Of a stretch of DNA of 64,000 bases, positions 34,387 through 42,756 are shown piece after piece (positions within the stretch are counted from its first letter, which is position 1; every line of letters starts with the position of its first letter). This stretch comes from Bradyrhizobium sp. AUGA SZCCT0283 (GTDB taxonomy: Bacteria; Pseudomonadota; Alphaproteobacteria; Rhizobiales; Xanthobacteraceae), in the NCBI RefSeq assembly GCF_018130385.1, contig NZ_JAFCLU010000004.1, positions 1 to 64,000 on the forward strand, read 5' to 3'. The notes under the pieces are model-generated. The model saw only the letters and a program-made list of their open reading frames with translations. It made no database searches and had not been told where the DNA came from. The translations under genes were made by a program, and so were the position numbers.

Positions 34387-35520
34387 TCACTCCTCCATCA
34401 GCGCATTCATATGCTCCACCGCGTCGGCAAAATCTTCCTTGAATTCCTGCACCACGGCGCCGGCCGATTTCACGCTGTCGATCAGGCCGACGCCCTGGCC
34501 GACAAAGTACGTCACGAGGTCGCGCGCCTGCGCATTGCCGGCGGCGGCGGCGCGGTCGATCGAGTTGAAGGCGTCGCGGCTGATGATGCTCTGCAACGGC
34601 ATCGGCAGCGCACCGGGACTGTCCGGCCCGCGGTCCCACGCATCGGTCCACACCGAACGCAATTGCCGCGCCGGCTTTCCGGTGCGGCCCTTGGAGCGCA
34701 CCGCGTCGCGCGAGGAGGCCGCGATCATCTTCTCGCGGAAGATTTCGGTGGTTTCAGACTCCACCGTCGCCAGCCACACCGAGCCGGTCCACGCGCCGGC
34801 GGCGCCCATCGCCATGCAGGCCGCCATCTGCCGCCCGGTCATGATGCCGCCGGCGGCCAGCACCGGCACGTCGCGGATCGGCTTGATCGCCTTGATCACC
34901 TCGGGCACCAGCACCATGGTCGAAACCTCGCCGCAATGGCCGCCGGCCTCGGTGCCTTGCGCGACAAGAATATCGACACCGGCCGCGACTTGCCGCAACG
35001 CATGCTCCTTGGAGCCGACGAGGGCCGCGACCGGCACGCCGTGCTTGCGGCCCATCTCGATCATCTGCTTTGGCGGCACGCCGAGCGCATTGGCGATCAG
35101 CTTGATCGGATGGCGGAAGGAGACGTCGAGCACGTCGAGCGCGCGCTGCGCGTCGAACGGCTGCGGCTGGTTGTCGGCGACGCTGGTCGTCGTCAGCTCG
35201 ACGCCGTATTTCTTCAGCAGGTTGCGGGTGAAGTCGCGATGCTGCGGCGAGATCCGCGCTTCCAGGCTTTTCCAGGTGACGTCCTTTTCACCCGCGGTCG
35301 AGATGTTTTCCGGGATCAGCACGTCCAGCCCATAGGGCTTGCCGTCGACGTGATCGTCGATCCACTTCAGTTCCTGCTCGATCGTTTCCGGTGAATGCGC
35401 GGTGGCGCCCAGCACGCCAAAGCCGCCGGCGCGGCTGACGGCCGCAACCACGTCGCGGCAATGGCTGAAGGCGAGTAGCGGAAACTCAATTCCCAGCATG
35501 TCGCAGATCGGCGATTTCAT
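34387..35520 (-). CDS. Nitronate monooxygenase-type FMN oxidoreductase
   Basis: 377 residues, ATG start. The family (2-nitropropane dioxygenase-like, FMN TIM barrel) is shown by FGVLGATAHSPET near the N-terminus, VAQGTEAGGHCGEVSTMVLVPE (catalytic His region) and the phosphate-binding VLAAGGIMTGRQMAACMAMGA. These enzymes oxidise alkyl nitronates with O2, though many members detoxify 3-nitropropionate or have other unknown roles. It is longer than typical NMO (about 320-350) because of a C-terminal helical tail. It lies downstream of no close gene on its strand and is divergent from the monooxygenase gene at 35854. Confidence 0.82.
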   Translation of the reverse strand: MKSPICDMLGIEFPLLAFSHCRDVVAAVSRAGGFGVLGATAHSPETIEQELKWIDDHVDGKPYGLDVLIPENISTAGEKDVTWKSLEARISPQHRDFTRNLLKKYGVELTTTSVADNQPQPFDAQRALDVLDVSFRHPIKLIANALGVPPKQMIEMGRKHGVPVAALVGSKEHALRQVAAGVDILVAQGTEAGGHCGEVSTMVLVPEVIKAIKPIRDVPVLAAGGIMTGRQMAACMAMGAAGAWTGSVWLATVESETTEIFREKMIAASSRDAVRSKGRTGKPARQLRSVWTDAWDRGPDSPGALPMPLQSIISRDAFNSIDRAAAAGNAQARDLVTYFVGQGVGLIDSVKSAGAVVQEFKEDFADAVEHMNALMEE

Positions 35521-35630
35521 GGTTGTTGCTCCCTGTGGCGGCCGCGGGCTAGCCGCTCATTGTTGGTTTTGATTGGCGGTGTTGAACCGACGCTAGCCCA
35601 CGGATGGTATGCATGCCAAGCACCCTCTCA

Positions 35631-35734
35631 ACCCTCATCCTGAGGAGGCCGCATCGCGGCCGTCTCGAAGGATGAAGGCCCCGACTGTGGCCTCATGGTT
35701 CGAGACGCGCAAGATGCGCTCCTCACCATGAGGA
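35631..35734. repeat. Palindromic repeat, family A
   Basis: CCCTCATCCTGAGGAGGCC...GGCCGTCTCGAAGGATGAAGG followed by CCTCATGGTTCGAGACGCG...CGCTCCTCACCATGAGG. It lies between divergent genes, upstream of the monooxygenase. Confidence 0.85.
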
Positions 35735-35853
35735 ACGGACATTCCACCTCGCAAAATATGCAAGGCCAGCCCGCCGATTTGCGTCTTGCGCTTTGGCGCT
35801 ACGGGAGGAATGCTGCTTGCCAAATCAAAGAGAATATCAGGGAGCCCGCCTTC

Positions 35854-37515
35854 ATGTCCGCCATGCCTTCCGTTACCGCCAAACCGAACGAGGCCTACGA
35901 CGTCGTCGTGGTCGGTGCGGGCTTTGCCGGCATGTACATGCTGCATCAGTTGCGCGGGCAGGGGATGTCGGCGCGCGTCTTTGAGCAGGGCTCGGGTGTC
36001 GGCGGCACCTGGTACTGGAACCGCTATCCCGGCGCGCGCTGCGACGTCGAGAGCATGCAGTATTCCTATTCGTTCTCCGAGGAGCTGCAGCAGGAATGGG
36101 ACTGGAGCGAGCGCTACGCACCGCAGCCGGAGATTCTGAAATACGCCAACCACGTCGCCGACCGCTTCAACCTGCGGCCCGACATCCAGTTCAACACCCG
36201 TGTCGATAGCGCTGTGTTCGACGAGACCACCTCGCTGTGGTCGGTCACGACATCAGACGGCAAGACGGTCGCCGCAAAATACGTCGTGCTCGCCACCGGC
36301 TGCCTGTCGAACGCGCGGATGCCCGACATCAAGGGGCTCGATCGCTTCAAGGGCAAGGTCTATCACACCGGCCACTGGCCGCATGAAGAAGTCGATTTCA
36401 TCGGCCAGCGGGTCGCCGTCATCGGCACCGGATCGTCGGCGATCCAGTCGGTGCCGGTCATTGCCGAGCAGGCGAGCCGGCTGACGGTATTCCAGCGCAC
36501 CGCAAACTTCTCCATTCCTGCCCGCAATGCGTCGCTCAGCGAGCAGGAACGGCAAAAATTCCGCGACAACTATCCCGAGATCAGGCGCTTTGCGCGCGAG
36601 GTGGCCAAGAACGGCATCTATACCGAGATGCCCGATCGCGGCGCGCTCGACGATGGCGACAACGAGCGCCGTGCGAAGTATGAGGCGCGCTGGAATCGCG
36701 GCGGGCTCACTTTCATGTCGGTCTACAACAATCTTGCGCTCGACAAGGCGGCCAACGACACCGCCGCGAATTTCGTCCGCGAAAAAATCGCCGAGATCGT
36801 CAAGGACCCGGAGACGGCAAAGTTGTTGCAGCCGAACAATCATCCGATCGGCTCCAAGCGGATCTGCATCGACACCGATTATTTCGCAACCTTCAATCGT
36901 CCCAACGTGACGCTGGTCGACATCAGGTTGAACCCGATCGAGGAAATCACTGAGAATGCCGTGCGCGTGGCTGGCAAAGACTACGAGGTCGATGCGCTGG
37001 TGCTGGCGACCGGTTTTGACGCCATGACGGGGTCGGTGGCGAAGATCGATATCAGGGGTCGCGGTGGGCAGACGCTGAATCAGAAATGGTCGGCGGGCCC
37101 GCGCACCTATCTTGGCCTGATGAGCGCGGGTTTCCCCAATCTCTTTGTCATCACCGGTCCGGGCAGCCCGTCGGTGCTGTCGAACATGATCGTCTCGATC
37201 GAGCAGCATGTCGACTGGATCACCGACTGCATGGCCTATATGCGCGATCGCGGCCTCGACACGATGGAGGCGGCGGTCGACGCCGAAGACAAATGGGTCG
37301 CCCATGTCAACGAGGTCGCCTACACCACGCTCTATCCGCAGGCGAATTCCTGGTACATGGGCGCCAACGTCCCCGGCAAGCCCCGGATATTCATGCCCTA
37401 TATCGGCGGCGTCGGCCCCTACCGTCAGATCTGCAACGATGTCGCGGCCAAGGGCTATGAAGGGTTCGTGATGGCGGGCGCAGAGCCCGTTCAGAAACGT
37501 GCTGCGTCATCCTAG
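35854..37515 (+). CDS. Flavin-containing Baeyer-Villiger monooxygenase (cyclohexanone monooxygenase-like)
   Basis: 553 residues from the ATG at 35854, with AGGGAG upstream; the open frame extends left but runs through a repeat. Two Rossmann motifs are present, VVGAGFAG (FAD, about 20-26) and VIGTGSSA (NADPH, about 189-196). Between them the Baeyer-Villiger fingerprint FKGKVYHTGHWP (165-176) matches F-x-G-x-x-x-H-x-x-x-W-P exactly. GVGGTWYWNRYPGARCD is also typical. The enzyme inserts oxygen next to a ketone to form an ester or lactone, using NADPH and O2. An alpha/beta hydrolase gene at 39963 could open such esters, but no direct operon links them. Confidence 0.9.
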   Translation: MSAMPSVTAKPNEAYDVVVVGAGFAGMYMLHQLRGQGMSARVFEQGSGVGGTWYWNRYPGARCDVESMQYSYSFSEELQQEWDWSERYAPQPEILKYANHVADRFNLRPDIQFNTRVDSAVFDETTSLWSVTTSDGKTVAAKYVVLATGCLSNARMPDIKGLDRFKGKVYHTGHWPHEEVDFIGQRVAVIGTGSSAIQSVPVIAEQASRLTVFQRTANFSIPARNASLSEQERQKFRDNYPEIRRFAREVAKNGIYTEMPDRGALDDGDNERRAKYEARWNRGGLTFMSVYNNLALDKAANDTAANFVREKIAEIVKDPETAKLLQPNNHPIGSKRICIDTDYFATFNRPNVTLVDIRLNPIEEITENAVRVAGKDYEVDALVLATGFDAMTGSVAKIDIRGRGGQTLNQKWSAGPRTYLGLMSAGFPNLFVITGPGSPSVLSNMIVSIEQHVDWITDCMAYMRDRGLDTMEAAVDAEDKWVAHVNEVAYTTLYPQANSWYMGANVPGKPRIFMPYIGGVGPYRQICNDVAAKGYEGFVMAGAEPVQKRAASS

Positions 37516-37520
37516 CCATC

Positions 37521-37603
37521 GTCATTGCAAGGAGCGTAGCGACGAAGCAATCCATCTATCCGCGCGCTGAGGCATGGATTGCTTCGCTTCGCTCGCAATG
37601 ACG
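37521..37603. repeat. Palindromic repeat, family E
   Basis: GTCATTGCAAGGAGCG...AGCAATCCAT...ATGGATTGCTTCGCT...CGCAATGACGG. It lies between the convergent monooxygenase and aminotransferase genes. Confidence 0.85.
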
Positions 37604-37637
37604 GGAAATGCATGCGGCGCATGACGGAGCTGACCAA

Positions 37638-38789
37638 TTATCCCCGCAGCCGCCGCGTCAACACTTCAACAAAGCGGTCGACATCGGCCTCGTCATTATA
37701 GACGTGGGGCGAGATGCGCATGCGTCCCAGGCGCGGTGCGACATAGACGCCTTCGCCGGCCAGTCCCTCGACCAGGCCCGCGGGCATTCCGCCCTTGAAG
37801 GCGAGGCTCAATACATGCGGCGCCCGCAGATGAGGCTCCGGCACGCTGACGCCGATGCCGCGCACGGCTTGCGCGATCCGCTCCGTCAGCATCGCGAGAC
37901 GTTGCCCAATCGCCGGCGCTCCCCAGTCAGCCATCATCTCCATGCCGATCGAGGCCATCTCCATCGAGATGAAATGATCGCGCTCGCCCATGTCAAAGCG
38001 CCGCGCATCGGGAACGTAACTGAGATCCGTGAAATAGACCGCGTTCTCGGCGCGCACGTTGCGGCGGCCGGAGGCGGTCTGCTCGAGCGGGATGCCGCCT
38101 TGATGGCGTTTGGCAACATAGAGAAAGGCGCGGCCGTAAGGCCCGAGCAGCCATTTGTAGGTCGGGAAGATCACAAAATCCGGGTCGAGACGCTTCACGT
38201 CGGTCGCGAGGACGCCGGTGCTGTGCGTCGCGTCGATGAGGAATACCGCGCCCTGTCGCCGCAGTGTCGCACCGACCTTGTCGACATCGATCAATCCACC
38301 GTCCGACCAGTGCACCGAGGAGATCGAGGCCAGGCTGACCGGCGGTGCGCCGGATCGCTCGATGCTTTCGAGAACCGCCGACGTCCAGTCGCCATCGTCA
38401 GGTTGCCGAACCGTCTCGACGGTGAACCCTTCCGCGTCGGCCCGCGTCTGCCATTCGAGCACCGGCGAGGAATGATCGTTCTCCAGCACGATCACGCGCG
38501 TGCCGTGGGCGATCGGCAGCATCTTCGCGGCGGTCGCAACGCCGTAACTGATCGAGGGAATCAGCGCGATATCGGAGGCCTCGGCATTGATCAGCCGGGC
38601 GGCAGCAAGGCGCGCGCGTTCATGCTGTTGGTTGGCGAAGGAGGCCTCGAGCGTCCACGGCGTGCCCTTGCGGAGAACCGCGGCGCGACCGGCCTCCAAC
38701 GTCCGAAGCGGCAGCGGGCTGTAGGATGCGGCATTCAGGTAGCAGATCTGGCGCGGTATCTCGAACAAGGCACGCTGTGATGGGAGCAT
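37638..38789 (-). CDS. Class V aminotransferase / cysteine desulfurase-like PLP enzyme
   Basis: 383 residues from the ATG at 38787-38789, MLPSQRALFEIPRQICYLNAASYSP. The frame stays open much further upstream, but that part has poor coding character. The YLNAASYSPLP start, the SVHWSDGGLIDVDKVG segment (PLP-binding Asp region) and FVIFPTYKWLLGPYG (PLP-binding Lys in TYKW) are typical of the isopenicillin N epimerase/kynureninase-like class V group. The substrate is unknown. It is divergent from the GST gene with 255 bases between; I see no clear operator there. Confidence 0.85.
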   Translation of the reverse strand: MLPSQRALFEIPRQICYLNAASYSPLPLRTLEAGRAAVLRKGTPWTLEASFANQQHERARLAAARLINAEASDIALIPSISYGVATAAKMLPIAHGTRVIVLENDHSSPVLEWQTRADAEGFTVETVRQPDDGDWTSAVLESIERSGAPPVSLASISSVHWSDGGLIDVDKVGATLRRQGAVFLIDATHSTGVLATDVKRLDPDFVIFPTYKWLLGPYGRAFLYVAKRHQGGIPLEQTASGRRNVRAENAVYFTDLSYVPDARRFDMGERDHFISMEMASIGMEMMADWGAPAIGQRLAMLTERIAQAVRGIGVSVPEPHLRAPHVLSLAFKGGMPAGLVEGLAGEGVYVAPRLGRMRISPHVYNDEADVDRFVEVLTRRLRG

Positions 38790-39044
38790 CTGGATGGTCT
38801 CTTTGGTAGCGATATATCCATTATGGCCGATCTCGACTGCGCCAGCCACAGGAGCATTGCTCCGAGTACACCCGCCACGCCGTGCGATTATGGCAGGCGC
38901 AGCATGACGCATTCCTCCCCTGATTTTTGCGCGCTTTGTGTTTTGTTGCGGTGCTGATACGAAACCGTAACATGGATTGCGCCGGCCGCCGCGCGACAGA
39001 TCACTTAAACCGCGAGATGGCCGAAGAAGCCTGGAGCCAGACCA

Positions 39045-39938
39045 ATGACCGACGCCCCCGTCACCGATCCCACAGCTTACGAACCGCCAAAGGTCTGGAC
39101 CTGGAACAAGGCAAGCGGCGGCCGCTTCGCCAGCATCAATCGCCCGATCGCAGGCCCGACGCACGAGGCGGAACTGCCGGTCGGCCGGCATCCGTTCCAG
39201 CTCTACTCGCTGGCTACTCCCAACGGCGTCAAGGTCACGGTGATGTTCGAGGAGCTGTTGGCCGCCGGTCACAGCGGCGCGGAATACGATGCCTGGCTGA
39301 TCAAGATCGACGGCAACCAGTTCGGCAGCGGCTTTGTCGCGATTAACCCGAACTCGAAAATCCCGGCGCTGATGGACCGCAGCGGGCCGACACCGATCCG
39401 GGTGTTCGAGTCCGGCGCGATCCTGGTGCATCTCGCCGAAAAGTTCGGGGCCTTCCTGCCGGCCGGCGGCCAGGCGCGGGCGGAATGCCTGTCATGGCTG
39501 TTCTGGCAAATGGGCAGCGCGCCGTTTCTCGGCGGCGGTTTCGGCCATTTCTACGCCTATGCGCCGACCAAGATCGAATATGCCATCGACCGCTACGCCA
39601 TGGAGGTGAAGCGCCAGCTCGATGTGCTCGACCGGCGTTTGGCCGACAACGAATTTCTCGCAGGCAGCGAATACACGATCGCCGACATGGCGACCTGGCC
39701 GTGGTACGGCGCGCTGGCCAAGGGCCTGGTCTACGGCGCCGGCGAATTCCTGTCGGTGCACGAATACAAGAACGTGCAGCGCTGGACCGACGCGATTGCA
39801 AAACGCCCCGCCGTGAAGCGCGGACGCATGGTCAACCGGATCTCGGGCGATCCGGCGAGCCAGTTGCACGAGCGGCATGACGCGTCCGATTTCGACACCA
39901 AGACGCAGGACAAGATCGGCGAGCCCGCGAAGACGTAA
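39045..39938 (+). CDS. yghU: Glutathione S-transferase, YghU-type disulfide-bond oxidoreductase
   Basis: 297 residues, ATG start. The N-terminus with KVWTWNKASGGRFASINRPIAGPTHEAELPVG and HPFQLYSLATPNGVKVTVMFEE is close to E. coli YghU, a two-glutathione-binding nu-class GST with disulfide reductase activity. The thioredoxin-like domain covers about 50-135 and the helical C-domain about 140-275. An extended C-terminal tail follows. It would act in the cytoplasm in thiol defence. It precedes an alpha/beta hydrolase gene by 24 bases and is probably co-transcribed with it. Confidence 0.87.
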   Translation: MTDAPVTDPTAYEPPKVWTWNKASGGRFASINRPIAGPTHEAELPVGRHPFQLYSLATPNGVKVTVMFEELLAAGHSGAEYDAWLIKIDGNQFGSGFVAINPNSKIPALMDRSGPTPIRVFESGAILVHLAEKFGAFLPAGGQARAECLSWLFWQMGSAPFLGGGFGHFYAYAPTKIEYAIDRYAMEVKRQLDVLDRRLADNEFLAGSEYTIADMATWPWYGALAKGLVYGAGEFLSVHEYKNVQRWTDAIAKRPAVKRGRMVNRISGDPASQLHERHDASDFDTKTQDKIGEPAKT

Positions 39939-39962
39939 AGCGCCGGCAGGGGGAAAACCGCG

Positions 39963-40718
39963 ATGAGCTTTTTCGAAAAGGGCGCTGTTCGCATCCATTA
40001 TGAGGAAGCCGGCTCCGGCTTCCCGCTGCTCTTGATCGCCGGCGGCGGCCTGAACTCGAACATCTCGAGGATTACCGGCGACTATCCGCCCTTCAACGCC
40101 ATCAAGGAGTTCGGCGACGAGTACCGCTGCATCGCCTTCGACCTGCGCAACGCGCCGCCCGGCCAATCCTCCGGTCCGCTCGAGATCGAGCGCCCCTGGG
40201 ATTCCCACACCGACGACCAGCTCGCGCTGATGGACCACCTCGGCTTCGAAAAGTTCATGGTGCTGGGTTTTTGCATCGGCGGTCCGCTGATCTGGAATCT
40301 GCTCAGGCGCGCGCCGGAGCGGGTGGTGGCGGGCGTGCTGGCGATGCCGTCAGGTTCGCGTCCCGAGATGCGTGACTGGTTCTACGACAACAACATGACA
40401 GGCTGGGCGCCGGAACTGACAAAACGCCGGTCCGACATCACGATGGAGATGGCCGAAAAATTCCTGACGAAAATGTATCGCACCAATCCGGATTTCGTCT
40501 TCACGGTCACGCGTGATTTCGTGCGGAACTGCCAGACGCCGGTCTTGATCCTGCCCGACGACATCCCGGCGCATCCTTACGCGGTCGCGATGGAGAGCGC
40601 GATGCTGGCGCCGAACGCGGAAGTGAGTTTGTTTCCGTGGAAGGAGCCGAAAGAGCGGGTACCGCTCGCGGTGCGCCAGATCCGGTCTTTCCTGCGCGCG
40701 CACCGGCCGGTGCCATAG
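39963..40718 (+). CDS. Alpha/beta hydrolase with cysteine in the nucleophile position
   Basis: 251 residues, ATG start 24 bases after the GST gene. The fold is alpha/beta hydrolase (YEEAGSGFPLLLIAGGG, AFDLRNAPPGQSSGP). The nucleophile elbow is GFCIGG (Cys104) rather than G-x-S-x-G, like dienelactone hydrolase. The usual catalytic His near the C-terminus is not visible: the segment after the last strand reads FPWKEPKERVPLAV. It may be an active Cys hydrolase with a relocated base (His in PAHPYAVA) or a non-enzymatic relative. A family D palindrome follows the stop codon. Confidence 0.78.
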   Translation: MSFFEKGAVRIHYEEAGSGFPLLLIAGGGLNSNISRITGDYPPFNAIKEFGDEYRCIAFDLRNAPPGQSSGPLEIERPWDSHTDDQLALMDHLGFEKFMVLGFCIGGPLIWNLLRRAPERVVAGVLAMPSGSRPEMRDWFYDNNMTGWAPELTKRRSDITMEMAEKFLTKMYRTNPDFVFTVTRDFVRNCQTPVLILPDDIPAHPYAVAMESAMLAPNAEVSLFPWKEPKERVPLAVRQIRSFLRAHRPVP

Positions 40719-40720
40719 CC

Positions 40721-40802
40721 CGTAGGATGGGTGGAGCGAAGCGATACCCATCAATGCCGGTGTGTGTGGCGATGGGTATCGCTTCGCTCCACCCATCCTA
40801 CG
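40721..40802. repeat. Palindromic repeat, family D (CGTAGGATGGG...CCCATCCTACG)
   Basis: A nearly perfect inverted repeat of about 29 bases per arm: CGTAGGATGGGTGGAGCGAA and GCGATACCCA at the left, the matching sequence at the right. It is between convergent genes and is probably a strong bidirectional terminator. Confidence 0.85.
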
Positions 40803-40806
40803 TCTA

Positions 40807-41529
40807 CTAATCCGGCAGCGTCTCTCCGGAGCCGCCGAGATCGGCGGGCAGATCGCTGTACTTGGGCAGTCCGTCTTTGACCGAAAGCGTCTTGCTCGCA
40901 TAATTCGCATGCAGCGTCGGCTCATGCGTGTAGCCCCGCAACAGATTGGCGTAGACATCGGTCAGCCGCATGCGCGGGTGCTCCGTCATGATGTGGCCGC
41001 CGCAGACCTTGCAGAATTTCCGATAGGAATTCTCGGTCTTGTGGTAGGTCCCGATTTCGGATGCGCCCTTGGTGACGCGCACGTCGCCCGACTTCCACAG
41101 GCTGAAAGCATTGATCGGCGCGGCCGACCAGGCCTGGCAGTCCGCGCAATGGCAGTAGCCGGCAAAAACCGGCTTGCCCGTTACCTCGACTTCGACCGCG
41201 CCACAGAAGCAGCCCGCCTTGTAGGTTGCCGTGTTCGTGCTCGCCGCCTGGCCGGGCGCGAGCAGATCGTCGTACCCGGTATGCTTGGACATGAAGTTGC
41301 GGATGAAGTCGCATTCGACCGTCAGCCTGCGCCCTTGCGTGCGTACCGCCTCCAGCGTCGCCCGCGCGAGTTTTGAGCCGACGCCCTTGCCGCCGAGTTC
41401 CGGCGGCACCTCGGTATGAACCAGCGTTATCGCGCCGGGTGATTTCCGGTAGGTGACGAAGGCGTTGTGTCCTTCGACGTCGAGTTCAAATCGTTCGCGA
41501 GCCTCGTTGTCGCGGAAGTCTTCGGCCAT
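40807..41529 (-). CDS. Fusion: YjdJ-type GNAT acetyltransferase plus GFA (glutathione-dependent formaldehyde-activating-like) domain
   Basis: 240 residues, ATG start. Residues about 1-93 are a short GNAT-type (Gcn5-related, YjdJ-like) domain: TLVHTEVPPELGGKGVGSKLARATLEAVR holds the acetyl-CoA-binding loop. Residues about 103-215 are a GFA/CENP-V zinc domain with GCFCGAVEVEV, YCHCADCQAWSAAP and FCKVCGGHI cysteines, and the SLWKSGDVRVTKG strand. The GFA family includes S-hydroxymethylglutathione synthase, but many members have unknown roles. The joining of both on one chain suggests that they share a thiol or acyl substrate. It lies on the strand opposite to the hydrolase, about 29 bases from the flavin reductase gene. 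Confidence 0.83.
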   Translation of the reverse strand: MAEDFRDNEARERFELDVEGHNAFVTYRKSPGAITLVHTEVPPELGGKGVGSKLARATLEAVRTQGRRLTVECDFIRNFMSKHTGYDDLLAPGQAASTNTATYKAGCFCGAVEVEVTGKPVFAGYCHCADCQAWSAAPINAFSLWKSGDVRVTKGASEIGTYHKTENSYRKFCKVCGGHIMTEHPRMRLTDVYANLLRGYTHEPTLHANYASKTLSVKDGLPKYSDLPADLGGSGETLPD

Positions 41530-41558
41530 CTGCTCATCCCTTCATGCCGGCGTTCCGT

Positions 41559-42176
41559 TCAGCGCGCGACGGCTCCCTCGGCGGGCGGAAACACCACGCG
41601 ATCATCCGTCCGGCAGTAGCGGTCCGCGAACATGCGGCCGATCGGGTGATAGCGCTCCATATGCACGCGCATCGCGGCGTGGTCCCACAATTCGTCGCGG
41701 ATGTGGAAATGGATGCCTTCGCCCATCACCAGGAGCCGGTCGCCGTTGACGTCGATTTCCTTCCAGGTCTTGCACTCCATCGAAAACGGCGCATCCGCCA
41801 GCCGTGGCACGGCGATCTTGGTCGAGGGCGCCAGTTTGAGTTTGAGGTAATCCGGCTCGCCGATCTCGGGCGGAAAGTCACCGCTGCTCTCATGCATCGC
41901 CTGCGCCAGCGGCTCGTCGGTCATGTTGACGACGAACTCATTGGTCGCGCGGATGTTGATCACGGTATCCTTGACGCGGCCGTCGGGGCGCAGATTGGCG
42001 GCGAACATGCAGAGCGGCGGGTCCTCGCAGAACACGTTGAAGAAACTGAACGGCGCAGCGTTGACCACGCCGACAGGTCCTATCGTCGTCACCCACGCGA
42101 TCGGCCGCGGCAGCACGAACGAGGTCAGCACCTTGTAGCGCTCGCGGGGTTTTAAGTCGCTGGGGTCGTATTGCAT
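41559..42176 (-). CDS. Flavin reductase family protein (FMN-binding split barrel)
   Basis: 205 residues from the ATG at 42174-42176, with GGAG 8 bases upstream; a longer start at 42203 has no ribosome site. The split-barrel flavin-binding motifs VLTSFVLPRPIAWVTTIGPVGVVNAAPFSFFNV and EFVVNMTDEPLAQAM are typical of flavin reductase-like proteins. It may supply reduced flavin to a monooxygenase or act as a stand-alone FMN protein. It lies next to the GNAT-GFA gene on the same strand. Confidence 0.85.
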   Translation of the reverse strand: MQYDPSDLKPRERYKVLTSFVLPRPIAWVTTIGPVGVVNAAPFSFFNVFCEDPPLCMFAANLRPDGRVKDTVINIRATNEFVVNMTDEPLAQAMHESSGDFPPEIGEPDYLKLKLAPSTKIAVPRLADAPFSMECKTWKEIDVNGDRLLVMGEGIHFHIRDELWDHAAMRVHMERYHPIGRMFADRYCRTDDRVVFPPAEGAVAR

Positions 42177-42190
42177 GCAAGGGGCTCCGC

Positions 42191-42280
42191 GTAAGGTGGG
42201 CAAAGCGCAGCGTGCCCACCATTCAGCGCGGGTGCAAGTCGTGGTGGGACATGGCGCCTGCGCGCCTTTGCCTGTCCTAC
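42191..42280. repeat. Palindromic repeat, family B (degenerate)
   Basis: GTAAGGTGGGCAAAGCGCAGCGTGCCCACC at the left and GGCGCCTGCGCGCCTTTGCCTGTCCTAC at the right. It fills the gap between the flavin reductase and membrane protein genes. Confidence 0.75.
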
Positions 42281-42744
42281 GACAGCCGAAGCCATAAACG
42301 CAGAACGGTCCGGCTCACATAGGCTGAAGCCAGTCCCGCCGCTGCAAGCGCCAGGATCAATCCCGCAGGTGGAACGGCACGGTCGCCAAACCGGTACCAG
42401 GACTCAAACGAAAGATAGCCCGCTAACGCCAGGGCCGCCAATGCAGCGCACAGAATCATCAAACCGGGACGGATGCGCGCCTGCGCTGGATTGCAATAGA
42501 CGGGGAAGCAGGCAATCGAGCCGAGGGCGCTCGAGAGGATGGTCATGCGGACCAGTTCCCTGACGGTGACGTGCGTGGCGGCGCGCGTCACCCGGCCAAG
42601 GGCCTCCGTCAGGCCGTTATGGAAAGCTTTCTCGACGAAGCCTATGGCCACGAATGTCGTGCAGATCACAATCGCGCTGATCGCCAGACATAGCGCCATC
42701 CTGACCGGGATGGCGCTACGCCAGGATTTCTGTTGCGCGATCAC
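42277..42744 (-). CDS. Small integral membrane protein of unknown function
   Basis: 155 residues, GTG start 12 bases after the acyl-CoA dehydrogenase stop, so co-transcribed with it. Four hydrophobic segments are visible at about 13-36, 67-86, 94-112 and 124-146. An amphipathic region around 40-65 (KAFHNGLTEALGRVTRAATH) joins the first two. I recognise no family. The topology suggests a small inner-membrane protein; a link to the dehydrogenase is only positional. Confidence 0.65.
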   Translation of the reverse strand: MIAQQKSWRSAIPVRMALCLAISAIVICTTFVAIGFVEKAFHNGLTEALGRVTRAATHVTVRELVRMTILSSALGSIACFPVYCNPAQARIRPGLMILCAALAALALAGYLSFESWYRFGDRAVPPAGLILALAAAGLASAYVSRTVLRLWLRLS

Positions 42745-42756
42745 GTGCTCCCGTCG

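Noticed and set aside
37638..39431. 597-residue open frame extending the aminotransferase upstream
   Set aside because: The extra 210 residues overlap the GST gene and lack coding character. Family homology starts at the ATG at 38789.
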